64,000 nucleotides of DNA from Delphinapterus leucas (lineage: Eukaryota > Chordata > Mammalia > Artiodactyla > Monodontidae), in NCBI RefSeq assembly GCF_002288925.2, contig NW_022098001.1, forward strand, positions 4,084,660-4,148,659, given 5' to 3'. Below are positions 11,701 through 22,165 of this stretch, piece by piece. Made by a program: the position numbers and the translations under genes. How positions within the stretch are numbered: the first letter of the stretch is position 1; each line of letters opens with the position of its first letter. The notes below the pieces were generated by a model. The model was not told where the DNA came from, made no database searches, and worked only from the letters and a program-made list of their open reading frames with translations.

Positions 11701-11820
11701 TGTCTTTTTTCCTTCTTTCCCTCCTTCCTTCCTTCCTTCCTCCCTCCCTCCCTCCTTTCTTTCCTTCCTTGCTTCTTTCTTCCTTCCTTCCTTTCCTCCT
11801 TTCCTTCTTTCTTTCCTCAT
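11690..11820 (+). repeat. Polypyrimidine (TTCC/TTTC)n tract
   Basis: About 130 bp made almost wholly of C and T on the plus strand, in TTCC, TTTC and CTCC units. A shorter tract of the same kind lies at 11430-11460. Homopurine-homopyrimidine mirror tracts like this can adopt triplex (H-DNA) structure and are prone to length change. Confidence 0.9.
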
Positions 11821-12362
11821 ACTTCTACTAATTCTCTCTACTTTTTCTCCCTTTTATTCTGAGCCGTGTGGATGAAAGGCTCTTGGTGCTCCAGCCAGAA
11901 GTCAGGGCTCTGCCTCTGAGGTAGGAGAGCCAGCTTCAGGTCACTGGTCAACAAGAGACCTCCCAGCTCCACATAATATTAAACGGCGGAAATCTCCCAG
12001 AGACCTCCATCCTAACACCAGCACCCAGCTTCACTCAACGACCAGCAAGCCACAGTGCTGGACAACCTATGCCAAACAACTAGCAAAACAGGAACACAAC
12101 CCCACCCATTAGCAGAGAGGTGGCCTAAAATCATAATAAGGCCCCAGACACCCCAAAACACACCACCAGACGTGAACCTGCCCACTAAGAGAGACAAGAT
12201 CCAGCCTCATCCACCACAACACAGGCACTAGTCCCCTCCACCAGGAAGCCTACACAACCCACTGAAACAACCTTAGCCACTGGAGACAGACATCAAAAAC
12301 AACGGGAACTACGAACGTGCAGCCTGCAAAAAGGAGACCCCAAACACAGTAAGATAAGCAAA

Positions 12363-13253
12363 ATGAGAAGACAGAAAAACACACAGCAGATGAAGGAGCA
12401 AGATAAAAATGCACCAGACCTAACAACTGAAGAGGAAATAGGCAGTCTACCTGAAAAAGAATTCAGAATAATGATAGTAAGGATGATCCGAAATCTTGGA
12501 AACAGAATGGACAAAATGCAAGAAACAATTAACAAGGACCTAGAAGAAATAAAGATGAAACAAGCAACGAACAACGCAATAAATGAAATTAAAAATACTC
12601 TACAAGGGGTCAATAGCAGAATAACTGAGGCAGAAGAACGGATAAGTGACCTGGAAGATAAAGTAGTGGAAATAACTACTGCAGAGCAGAATAAAGAAAA
12701 AAGAATGAAAAGAACTGAGGACAGTCTCAGAGACCTCTGGGACAACATTAAACGCACCAACATTCAAATTATAGGGGTTCCAGAAGAAGAAGAGAAAAAG
12801 AAAGCGACTGAGAAAATATTTGAAGAGATTATAGTTGAAAATTTCCCTAATATGGGAAAGGAAATAGTTAATCAAGTCCAGGAAGCACAGAGAGTCCCAT
12901 ACAGGATAAATACAAGGAGAAATACACCAAGACACATATTAATCAAACTGTCAAAAATTAAATACAAAGAAAGCATATTAAAGGCAGCAAGGGAAAAACA
13001 ACAAATAACACACAAGGGAATCCCCATAAGGTTAACAGCTGATCTCTCAGCAGAAACCCTACAAGCCAGAAGGGAGTGGCAGGACATACTGAAAGTGATG
13101 AAGGAGAAAAACCTGCAACCAAGACTACTCTACCCAGCAAGGATCTCATTCAGATTTGATGGAGAAATTAAAACCTTTACAGACAAGCAAAAGCTGAGAG
13201 AGTTCAGCACCACCAAACCAGCTTTACAACAAATGCTAAAGGAACTTCTCTAG
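12363..13253 (+). CDS. LINE-1 ORF1 protein (RNA-binding chaperone)
   Basis: An uninterrupted 296-codon frame. ORF1p binds L1 RNA as a trimer, forms the cytoplasmic ribonucleoprotein and has nucleic-acid chaperone activity needed for retrotransposition. Domain order matches the family: a short charged N-terminus (about 1-35); a coiled coil rich in E/K with heptad-like spacing (about 36-125, including [10 protein letters not shown] and [15 protein letters not shown]); the RRM-type domain from about 126 to 210 ([11 protein letters not shown] is its first strand); and the C-terminal domain to the end ([17 protein letters not shown], then [15 protein letters not shown] and DGEIKTF). It is about 40 residues shorter than human ORF1p, the difference lying in the N-terminal/coiled-coil part. 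The start is the first ATG of the frame and sits 2.3 kb into the element. ORF2 begins 58 bp downstream. No inactivating change is seen, although substitutions could still impair it. Confidence 0.93.
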   Translation: MRRQKNTQQMKEQDKNAPDLTTEEEIGSLPEKEFRIMIVRMIRNLGNRMDKMQETINKDLEEIKMKQATNNAINEIKNTLQGVNSRITEAEERISDLEDKVVEITTAEQNKEKRMKRTEDSLRDLWDNIKRTNIQIIGVPEEEEKKKATEKIFEEIIVENFPNMGKEIVNQVQEAQRVPYRINTRRNTPRHILIKLSKIKYKESILKAAREKQQITHKGIPIRLTADLSAETLQARREWQDILKVMKEKNLQPRLLYPARISFRFDGEIKTFTDKQKLREFSTTKPALQQMLKELL

Positions 13254-13311
13254 ACAAGAAACACAAGAGAAGGAAAAGACCTATAAAAACGAACCCAAAA
13301 CAATTAACAAA

Positions 13312-16300
13312 ATGGGAATAGGAACATACATATCAATAATTACCTTAAATGTAAATGGACTAAATGCTCCCACCAAAAGACACAGATTGGCTGAATGGAT
13401 ACAAAAACAAGACCCTTATATATGCTGTCTACAAGAGACCCACTTCAGACCTAGAGACACATACAGACTGAAAGTAAGGGGATGGAAAAAGATATTCCAT
13501 GCAAATGGAAACCAAAAGAAAGCTGGAGTAGCAATTCTCATATCAGACAAAATAGACTTTAAAATAAGGACTATTAAAAGAGACACAGAAGGACACTACA
13601 TAATGATCAAGGGATCGATCCAAGAAGAAGATATAACAATTGTAAATATTTATGCACCCAACATAGGAGCACCTCAATACATAAGGCAAATACTAACAGC
13701 CATAAAAGGGGAGATCGACAGTAACACATTCATAGTAGGGGACTTTAACACCCCACTTTCACCCATGGACAGATCATCCAAAATGAAAATAAATAAGGAA
13801 ACACAAGCTTTAAATGATACATTAAACAAGATGGACTTAATTGATATTCATAGGACACTCCACCCAAAAACAACAGAATACACATTTTTCTCAAGTGCTC
13901 ATGGAACATTCTCCAGGATAGATCATATCTTGGGTCACAAATCAAGCCTTGGTAAATTTAAGAAAATTGAAATTGTATCAAGTAGCTTTTCTGACCACAA
14001 CGCCATGAGACTAGATATCAATTACAGGAAAAGATCTGTAAAAAATACAAACACATGGAGGCTAAACAATACACTACTTAATAATGAAGTGATCACTGAA
14101 GAAATCAAAGAGGAAATCAAAAAATACCTAGAAACAAATGACAGTGGAGACACAACGACCCAAAACCTATGGGATGCAGCAAAAGCAGTTCTAAGGGGGA
14201 AGTTTATAGCAATACAAGCCCACCTTAAGAAGCAGGAAACATCTCGAATAAACAACCTAACCTTGCACCTCAAGCAATTAGAGAAAGAAGAACAAAAAAA
14301 CCCCAAAGCTAGCAGAAGGAAAGAAATCATAAAAATCAGATCAGAAATAAATGAAAAAGAAATGAAGGAAACGATAGCAAAGATCAATAAAACTAATAGC
14401 TGGTTCTTTGAGAAGATAAACAAAATAGATAAACCACTAGCCAGACTCATCAAGAAAAAAAGGGAGAAGACTCAAATCAATAGAATTAGAAATGAAAAAG
14501 GAGAAGTAACAACTGACACTGCAGAAATAAAAAAAAAATCATGAGAGATTACTACAAGCAATTCTATGCCAATAAAATGGACAATCTGGAAGAAATGGAC
14601 AAATTCTTAGAAATGCACAACCTGCCAAGACTGAATCAGGAAGAAATAGAAAATATGAACAGACCAATCACAAGCACTGAAATTGAAACTGTGATTAAAA
14701 ATCTTCCAACAAACAAAAGCCCAGAACCAGATGGCTTCACAGGTGAATTCTATCAAACGTTTAGAGAAGAGCTAACACCTGTCCTTCTCAAACTCTTCCA
14801 AAATATAGCAGAGGGAGGAACACTCCCAAATTCCTTCTACGAGGCCACCATCACCTTGATACCAAAACCAGACAAGGATGTCACAAAGAAAGAAAACTAC
14901 AGGCCAATATCACTGATGAACATAGATGCAAAAATCCTCAACAAAATACTAGCAAACAGAATCCAACAGCACATTAAATGGATCATACACCATGATCAAG
15001 TGGGGTTTATTCCAGGAATGCAAGGATTCTTCAATATACGCAAATCTATCAATGTGATAAACCATATTAACAAACTGAAGGAGAAAAACCATATGATCAT
15101 CTCAATAGATGCAGAGAAAGCTTTCGACAAAATTCAACACCCATTTATGATAAAAACCCTGCAGAAAGTAGGCATAGAGGGAACTTTCCTCAACATAATA
15201 AAGGCCATATATGACAAGCCCACAGCAAACATCATCCTCAATGGTGAAAAACTGAAAGCATTTCCACTAAGATCAGGAAGAAGACAAGGTTGCCCACTCT
15301 CACCACTCTTATTCAACATAGTTTTGGACGTTTTAGCCACAGCAATCAGAGAAGAAAAGGAAATAAAAGGAATCCAAATCAGAAAAGAAGAAGTAAAGCT
15401 GTCACTGTTTGCAGATGACATGATACTATACATAGAGAATCCTAAAGATGCTACCAGAAAACTACTAGAGCTAATCAATGAATTTGGTAAAGTAGCAGGA
15501 TACAAAATTAATGCACAGAAATCTCTGGCATTCCTATATACTAATGATGAAAAATCTGAAAGTGAAATCAAGAAAACACTCCCATTTACCATTGCAACAA
15601 AAAGAATAAAATATCTAGGAATAAACCTACCTAAGGAGACAAAAGACCTGTATGCAGAAAATTATAAGACACTGATGAAAGAAATTAAAGATGATACAAA
15701 TAGATGGAGAGATATACCATGTTCTTGGATGGGAAGAATCAACATTGTGAAAATGACTCTACTACCCAAAGCAATCTACAGATTCAATGCAATCCCTATC
15801 AAACTACCACTGGCATTTTTTCACAGAACTAGAACAAAAAATTTCGCAATTTGTATAGAAACACAAAAGACCCCGAATAGCCAAAGCAATCTTGAGAACA
15901 AAAAAAGGAGCTGGAGGAATCAGGCTCCCTGACTTCAGACTATACTACAAAGCTACAGTAATCAAGACAGTATGGTACTGGCACAAAAACAGAAAGATAG
16001 ATCAATGGAACAGGATAGAAAGCCCAGAGATAAACCCACGCACATATGGACACCTTATCTTTGATAAAGGTGGCAGGAATGTACAGTGCAGAAAGGACAG
16101 CCTCTTCAATAAATGGTGCTGGGAAAACTGGACAGGTACATGTAAAAGTATGAGATTAGATCACTCCCTAACACCATACACAAAAATAAGCTCAAAATGG
16201 ATTACAGGCCTAAATGTAAGGCCAGAAACTATCAAACTCTTAGAGGAAAACATAGGCAGAACACTTTATGACATAAATCACAGCAAGATCCTTTCTGACC

Positions 16301-17373
16301 CACCTCCTAGAGTAATGGAAATAAAATCAAAAATAAACAAATGGGACCTAATGAAACTTCAAAGCTTTTTCACAGCAAAGGAAACCATAAACAAGACCAA
16401 AATACAACCCTCAGAATGGGAGAAAATATTTGCAAATGAAGCAACTGACAAAGGATTAATCTCCAAAATTTACAAGCAGCTCATGCAGCTCAATAACAAA
16501 AAAACAAAGAACCCAATCCAAAAATGGGCAGAAGACCTAAATAGACATTTCTCCAAAGAAGATATACAGAATGCCAACAAATACATGAAAGAATGCTCAA
16601 CATCATTAATCATTAGAGAAATGCAAATCAAAACTACAATGAGATATCATCTCACACCAGTCAGAATGGCCATCATCAAAAAATCTAGAAACAATAAATG
16701 CTGGAGAGGGTGTGGAGAAAAGGGAACACTCTTGCACAAAAAAACAAACAACCCAATCCAAAAATGGGCAGAAGACCTAAATAGACATTTCTCCAAAGAA
16801 GATATACAGACTGCCAAAAAACACATGAAAGGATGCTCAACTTCATTAATCATTAGAGAAATGCAAATCAAAACTACAATGAGATATCATCTCACACCAG
16901 TCAGAATGGCCATCATCAAAAAATCTAGAAACAATAAATGCTGGAGAGGGTGTAGAGAAAAGGGAACACTCTTGCACTGCTGGTGGGAATGTGAATTGGT
17001 TCAGCCACAATGGAGAACAGTATGGAGGTTCCTTAAAAAACTACAAATAGAATTACCATATGACCCAGCAATCCCACTACTGGGCATATACCCTGAGAAA
17101 ACCAAAATTCAAAAAGAGTCATGTACCAAAATGTTCATTGCAGCTCTATTTACAATAGCCAGGACATGGAAACAATCTAAGTGCCCATCATCGGATGAAT
17201 GGATAAAGAAGATGTGGCACATATATACAATGGAATATTACTCAGCCTTAAAAAGAAACGAAATTCAGCTATTTGTAATGAAGTGGATAAACCTAGAGTC
17301 TGTCATACAGAGTGAGGTAAGTCAGAAAGAAAAAGACAAATACCGTATGCTAACACATATATATGGAATTTAG
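13312..17373 (+). pseudogene. LINE-1 ORF2 (endonuclease/reverse transcriptase), disrupted
   Basis: ORF2p nicks target DNA and primes reverse transcription of L1 RNA. The endonuclease part (frame from 13312) keeps the APE-type catalytic set at N13, E42, Y114, D144/N146, D204 and S227-D228-H229, each one position before the human numbering. The frame is lost in an A-run at 14528-14537 and continues in another frame from about 14541. That segment holds the reverse transcriptase with FADD at 15408-15419. One extra T in the run near 15817-15822 (an AFFTELEQ-like context) returns it to the first frame, where TAG at 15856-15858 replaces an expected Trp codon. From 15859 the frame is open to 17373. 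It includes a 240-bp duplication (16496-16975) inside the C-terminal domain. Without that duplication the whole would be about 1,273 codons, close to human ORF2p (1,275). The lesions are ordinary decay. Confidence 0.93.
16496..16975 (+). repeat. 240-bp in-frame tandem duplication within ORF2
   Basis: Copy 1 is 16496-16735 and copy 2 is 16736-16975. They differ at 7 of 240 positions (for example 16509/16749 and 16571/16811). Both boundaries sit in ACAAA-type sequence: the element's ACAAAAAAAC recurs at the junction after TTGC. The duplication adds exactly 80 codons and keeps the frame. Copy 1 ends inside the zinc-knuckle (C-x3-C-x7-H is kept but the last Cys is lost). Copy 2 has the full C-x3-C-x7-H-x4-C. 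The truncated L1 at 52913-55002 has the segment only once, so this is not general to the family. Confidence 0.97.
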
Positions 17374-17594
17374 GGGAAAAAATGTCATGAAAAACCTAGG
17401 GGTAAGACAGGAATAAAGACGCAGACCTACTAGAGAACGGACTTGAGGATATGGGGAGGGGGAAGGGTGAGCTTTGACAGGGCGAGAGAGAGTCATGGAC
17501 ATATACTCACTAACAAACGTAGTAAGGTAGATAGCTAGTGGGAAGCAGCCGCATGGCACAGGGATATTAGCTCGGTGCTTTTTGACAGCCTGGA

Positions 17595-17624
17595 GGGGTG
17601 GGATAGGGAGAGTGGGAGGGAGGG
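17595..17624 (+). other. G-quadruplex motif in the L1 3'UTR
   Basis: Six runs of at least three G (GGGG, then five GGG) separated by loops of 1-5 bases. The same motif recurs in the L1 tail at 52002-52032. Quadruplex-capable G-runs are a known conserved feature of mammalian L1 3'UTRs, although their sequence is not conserved. Confidence 0.85.
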
Positions 17625-17726
17625 AGACGCAAGAGGGAAGACATATGGGAACATATGTATATGTATAACTGATTCACTTTGTTATAAAGCAGAAACTAAC
17701 ACACCATTGTAAAGCAATTATACCCC

Positions 17727-17732
17727 AATAAA
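17727..17732 (+). terminator. L1 polyadenylation signal
   Basis: AATAAA eight bases before the short A-tail (17739-17748, the last bases overlapping the target duplication). Confidence 0.9.
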
Positions 17733-17745
17733 GATGTTAAAAAAA

Positions 17746-17757
17746 AAAGTAAATGTA
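17746..17757. repeat. Target-site duplication, 3' copy, of the full-length L1
   Basis: AAAGTAAATGTA, identical to 10048-10059. The first A residues cannot be told apart from the tail. Confidence 0.92.
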
Positions 17758-18430
17758 AACATTTTATTCAAAAAATACATATTTTCTTTAAAGAGATGTG
17801 AGTGCAAAGAAATGTAAAACCTAAAAACACTGAACTCAGAGGGATGAGACTTTCTGCATGGACAAGGGGACAGATGTAGGAAACTTTCAAACCTGAGACA
17901 CATGGCTGAAGCTGTGGTAAGAGGAGAGGACAGGAGAGACAGGTTTTTGGTAAAATGAAAATCTTTGTTTGGATGAGGAGAAACCAGGCAAACTTCTGAC
18001 AAACCTGTGGGCTAGTGTGTCAGGCTTTAAATAGGAAAAAGCTCAGACTCAAAGATAAGTTTCTCTGCCATGTAATGCATTTATAAAGAAATTCTGCTGA
18101 GTAGTCAGAGGCTGGGAATGGCTGGAAAGCCAAAAGTTACTGTTTCAAAGTAACAATCTTGATGTCTAGAAATCTCAGAGACTCTTGTCACACCTTCTCA
18201 TTGTCACTGAGTATCATAGTTCTCAGTCCCTCCATTCCAGACCCTGTTGTATGCAGTCTCATAACATCAAGACCTCATAGTCTCACAGCCTCATGGTCTT
18301 GAAATCTCACAGCCTGTGATATGGAAAGATGTCTGTAAAACACCACTACACTATGGAAACCACTAAAATCCCCCAAGACTGCACAGCAGTTTTGATAGAC
18401 TTAAGACAGTTCATATTTTCTATTTCTTAA
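17758..18430. other. Unassigned; degenerate CTCA/CATAGTCT-rich repeat at its end
   Basis: No gene or known repeat. From about 18165 to 18325 the text is built from loosely repeated words such as CATAGTCTCACAGCCTCATGG, TCTCAxAGTCTC and GTCTTGAAATCTCACAGCC. Similar words (CTCAGAATCTTAAGG, CATAGTCTTCCAAGTCTTG) resume on the far side of the next L1 at 19486-19575. This suggests that an old minisatellite was split by that L1. Confidence 0.5.
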
Positions 18431-19489
18431 AAGCTTTTGCACAGCAAAGAAAACCAATGATAAAACAAAAAGACAACCTACCTAATGGGAGAAAATATTT
18501 GCAAATGATATGACTGATAAGGGGTTAATATCCAAAATATATAAACAACTCATACAACTCAATATCAGAAAACAAACAACCTGATTAAAAAATGGGCAGA
18601 AGACCTGATAGACATTTTTCCAAAGAAAACATACAGATAGCTAACAGGCACATGAAAAGATGCTCAACAATGCTAATCATCAGAGAAATGCAAATCAAAA
18701 TCCCAATGAGATATCACCTCACACCTGTCAGAATGACTATCGTCGAAAAGATCACAAATAACAAATGTGGGCGAAGTAGAGAAAAGGGAACACTAGTACA
18801 CTGTTGGTGGGAATGTAAATTGGTGCACTGCTGTTTAAAACACTATGGGGGTTTTAGAAACCTCAGAGAACTAAAATTAGAACTACTATATGATCCAGCA
18901 TTTCCACTCCTGGTATATATCTGACAAAAACAAAAACAGTTATTAAAAAAGATACATGCACCCCAATGTTCACAGAAGTATTATTTACAATAGTCAATAT
19001 GTGGAAGCAACCTAAATATCCATCACTAGATGAACAGGTGAAGAAGATGTGGTATGATGCAATGGAATATTACTCAGCCATAAAAAGAATGAAATTTTGC
19101 AATTTGCAACACATGGATGGTCCTGGAGGGTACTATGCTTAATGAAATAAGTCAGACAGAGAAAGGCAAATACTCTATGTTATCACTTATACATGGAATC
19201 TAAAAAAGAAAACAAACAAGTGAATAAAACAAAACAGGAACAGACTCAGATATAGAGAACAAACTAATAGTTACCAGTGGGGAGAGGAAAATGGGGAGAA
19301 GCAAGATATGGGTAGGGATTTAAGAGGTACAAGCTACTAAGAAAAACAAATAAGCTACAGGATATATTGCACAGCACAAGGAATACAGCCAATATTTTAT
19401 AATAACCTTAAGTGGAGTACAATCTTTAAAAATTTTGAATCACTATGTTATATATCTGAAACTAATATTGTAAATCAACTACACTTTCT
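18431..19489 (+). mobile_element. 5'-truncated older LINE-1
   Basis: Starts in ORF2 at AAAGCTTTTGCACAGCAAAG. It passes the zinc-knuckle region (18770-18825, with a deletion: [20 protein letters not shown]), then the L1 3' landmarks GGAATATTACTCAGCCATAAAAAG at 19063 and GGAATCTAAAAAAGAAAACAAAC at 19195, and ends in TTGTAAATCAACTACACTTT. It has several frameshifts and no clear target duplication. The 3'UTR belongs to an older subfamily than the full-length copy. Confidence 0.85.
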
Positions 19490-19899
19490 CAGAATCTTAA
19501 GGTTTCATAGTCTTCCAAGTCTTGCAGGTCCACAGTCTATCTATCAGGCTCAGGGTCATGAAGTTCTGAGGTCTAGCAATATTATAATGTTTAGTTTCAG
19601 AGTCCTCTGAATTCATTCTCAAAATGTTATGGAAACTATTGTAACCAAATCCTGATACAATTCAATTTTAGCTATCAATCCCCTTGGCAGCATAGAAAAT
19701 TGAGGGTTGGGCTGAAAAACAAAAGGTCTTGGATACCTGTTACTTAAATTGCAAGCATATTTAACACAATAGCAGGAAGATCAATGAAACTGAATTCAAG
19801 TCAATGGAATTCAAAATTCTAGTATAGAAAGAAAAACAGATTGTGAAATAATGAGCTTAGGATTCACAAAGATTCCTTACACAGGACACAAAAAACATT
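19490..19899. other. No recognised feature
   Basis: Unassigned; the first 90 bp continue the degenerate CATAGTCT-like repeat described before the L1 at 18431. Confidence 0.5.
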
Positions 19900-20870
19900 A
19901 ATTATTAAAGAAAAATTTTAAACTTATGCTCCTCAAAATATGCTGTTAAGGCACTAAGAAGTCAAGTCACAAAATGAGAGAGAACACTTGCAAACATTTT
20001 TCTGACAAAGCACTCCTATTTAAATATACGCAACTATTTATATTAAGGAAAACAACCCAATAAAAGTGAGCAAAAGGCTCAAAAAAAAAATTCACCAAAA
20101 GTAGATATATGAGTAGCCAGTAAGTACCTCATAAGATACTCAACATTAGTCATCAGTAAAATAAAATCAAAACAATAATGTGATAGCACTTTACACCCAT
20201 TAAAAAACTGACAAAACGAAATGCTGACAATGACTTAGAGTAACTGAAACTCTCATACACTCATGATAGGAGTTAAATGGTGCAACCACTTTGGAAAACT
20301 GGCAAGTTTTCGTAAAGTTAAGTATATATATACCTACCCAATGACACAGCATTTGTATTCCTAGGTATTTACCCAAGAAAAGATGTGTCTCTAAGAAGAT
20401 TTATCCATGTTCGTATAGCTATATTCATTTTCCAAACAGGAAATCACCCAAATGTTCATTAACATTTGAATGTCTAAACTGTGGAATATTCATACAATAG
20501 AATGTTCCTCAGCAATAAAAATAGACTACTGGTAAGCACAGCAACATAAATAAGTCTCTAAATATTATAACAAGGGAAATGAGTCTGACACAGAAACGCA
20601 AGTACAATACTATTCCAATAACTTTAAAATTCTACGACTTCAAAATGGTGATAGTAATAAAATCAGTGGTTTTAGTAGTGTAGGATTGACTGAAAAGGGG
20701 CATGAAAGAATTTTCTCTGGTGGTAAGAACAGTTTGTACCTTGACTGGGGTAGTGGTTACATGGTGTATATGTTTGTCAAAGCTCACTGAACTTGTCACT
20801 TGAAATATGAGCATTGTATTGTATGGAAAGTACATTCACTGAAGTTGATAGAAAAATAAACAAAAAGAAA
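19900..20870 (+). mobile_element. Ancient LINE-1 3' region (L1M-like)
   Basis: Heavily diverged L1 ORF2 end and 3'UTR. Landmarks are GAAAACAACCCAATAAAAGTGAGC (20046), TCATACACTCATGATAGGAGT (20252), GGTATTTACCCAAGAAAAGA (20364), and a 3'UTR with CTTGACTGGGGTAGTGGTTAC (20740) and GTCAAAGCTCACTGAACTTG (20775). Many stops; no function. Confidence 0.75.
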
Positions 20871-20952
20871 AGAGGAACCATTTTAAACAATTAGTTTAAG
20901 TATGAAAAATCTTTTAAAGATATATATAATTTATATTCTTAACGAAATATTA

Positions 20953-21060
20953 ATTATAACTACCATTTACTGAATGTTCACTATTAGTCAAGGACTGGGA
21001 TAAGCATTTTATATATACAATCTCATTCAAAACATCACAATAAAACTAAAAGGTTATATT
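20953..21060 (+). repeat. MIR/L2-class remnant
   Basis: Weak match to the common ancient phrase 'ACxATTTACTGAATGTTCACTAT...AAGGACTGGGATAAGCATTTTATATA...ATCTCATTCAAAACATCACAA'. Confidence 0.5.
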
Positions 21061-21112
21061 AGTTTGAAATGCCTAGATACAAAAATTTTTGGTCAGTCAG
21101 ATGAAAAATATC

Positions 21113-22165
21113 ATGATTGTACCAATTTACATTCCCACCAGCAGTGTAGGAGGGTTCTCTTTTCTCCACACCCTCTCCAGCATTTACGGTTTGTAGATTT
21201 TTTGATGATGGCCATTCTGACCAGAGTGAGGTGATACCTTACTGTAGTTTTGATTTGCATTTCTCTAATAAGTAGTGATGTTAATCATCTTTTTATTATG
21301 GAGAACAGTATGGAGGTTCTTTAAAACACTAAACTTAGAACTACCATAGGATCCAGCAATACCACTCTTGGGCATATATCCAGAGAAAAGCATAATTCAA
21401 AAAGGTTCATGAGGGGCTTCCCTGGTGGTGCAGTGGTTGAGAGTCCGCCTGCCGATGCAGGGGACGCGGGTTCGTGCCCCGGTCCGGGAAGATTCCACAT
21501 GCTGCAGAGTGGCTGGGCCTGTGAGCCATGGCCACTGAGCCTGCGCGTCCGGAGCCTGTGCTCCGTGATGGGAGAGGCCACAATAGTGAGAGGCCATGCA
21601 CCCCAATGTTCATTGCAACACTATTTACAAGAGCCAATATATGGAAGCAACCTAAATGCCCATTGACTGAGGAGTGGATAAAGAAGATGTGGTACATAAA
21701 TACAATGAAATATTACTCAGCCATAAAAAAAGAACAAAATAATGCCATTTACAGCAATATGGATGGACCCAGGGATTGTCATACTGACTGAAGTAAGTCA
21801 GAGAAAGACAAATATATGATATCGCTTATATGCGGAATCTAAAAAAAATGGTACAAATGAACATATTTACAAAACAGAAATAAAGTCACAGATGTAGGAA
21901 AAAGAACTTACAGTTACTGGGGGAAGGGGTGGGGAGGGATAAATTGGGAGATGGGGATTGACATATACACACTACTATATATAAAATAGGTAACTAATAA
22001 GGACCTACTGTATAGCACAGGGCTCTATTCAATACTCTGTAATGACCTATGTGGGAGAAGAATCTAAAAATGAGTGGATATATGTATATGTATAACTGAA
22101 TCACTTTGCTGTACACCTGAAACTAACACAACATTGTAAATCAACTATATGCTAATAAAAAATTA
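21113..22165 (+). mobile_element. LINE-1 with 5' inversion (twin priming), SINE nested inside
   Basis: 21113-21297 is ORF2 sequence in antisense (it reads ATTTACATTCCCACCAGCAG, then CCACACCCTCTCCAGCATTTA). At about 21300 the text switches to sense (ATGGAGAACAGTATGGAGGTT) and runs to the L1 3' end (TAATAAAAAATTATATAAAA, about 22165). In intact ORF2 the two segments abut, so the junction is exactly what twin priming makes: a 5' inversion with almost no loss. The flanks AAAAATATCATGA (about 21105) and AAAAAATCATGA (about 22170) may be a decayed target duplication. A CHR SINE lies at 21413-21594. Confidence 0.88.
21413..21594 (+). mobile_element. CHR-type SINE without poly(A) tail, inside L1
   Basis: Sense SINE from GGGGCTTCCCTGGTGG to AGTGAGAGGCC. 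The last 15 or so bases of the usual body (CGCGTACCGC) and the whole A-tail are absent. The L1 continues at once as CATGCACCCCAATGTT. The interrupted L1 reads TTCATG before and CATGCA after, so the only duplicated target sequence is CATG. The A and B boxes (GTGGTGCAGTGGTTGAGAG; GGTTCGTGCC) are well kept. Confidence 0.9.

Larger units (their letters stand above)
10060..12362 (+). promoter_or_regulatory. LINE-1 5'UTR / internal promoter
   Basis: The first 1.05 kb (to about 11110) is GC- and CpG-rich, in sharp contrast to the AT-rich surroundings. The next part is AT-rich with a duplicated block and long TTCC/TTTC tracts. The last part (about 11860-12362) is CA-rich leader. In mammals the L1 5'UTR carries an internal RNA polymerase II promoter that starts transcription at the first base of the element, and its CpGs are normally methylated. 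Short antisense frames occur in the GC-rich part (for example 10185-10568, 127 codons), but nothing supports them as genes. Confidence 0.85.
10060..17745 (+). mobile_element. Near-full-length LINE-1 (7.69 kb)
   Basis: A complete retrotransposon structure: GC-rich 5'UTR beginning GGAGGGCTTGAAGATGGCGG, ORF1 (12363-13253), a 58-bp inter-ORF spacer, ORF2 (13312-17373, broken), a 3'UTR of about 370 bp with a G-quadruplex motif, AATAAA at 17727 and about ten A residues. Perfect 12-bp target duplications (AAAGTAAATGTA) bound it, as expected for target-primed reverse transcription. Its length exceeds a human L1 (about 6 kb) mainly because the 5'UTR is 2.3 kb and because of the 240-bp duplication in ORF2. 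Intact ORF1 and intact endonuclease residues suggest moderate age, but two frameshifts and a stop in ORF2 mean it cannot move itself now. Confidence 0.95.

Noticed and set aside
13745..13945. Antisense frames across LINE-1 ORF1 and ORF2
   Set aside because: They are shadows of the sense L1 coding frames, with no independent support.
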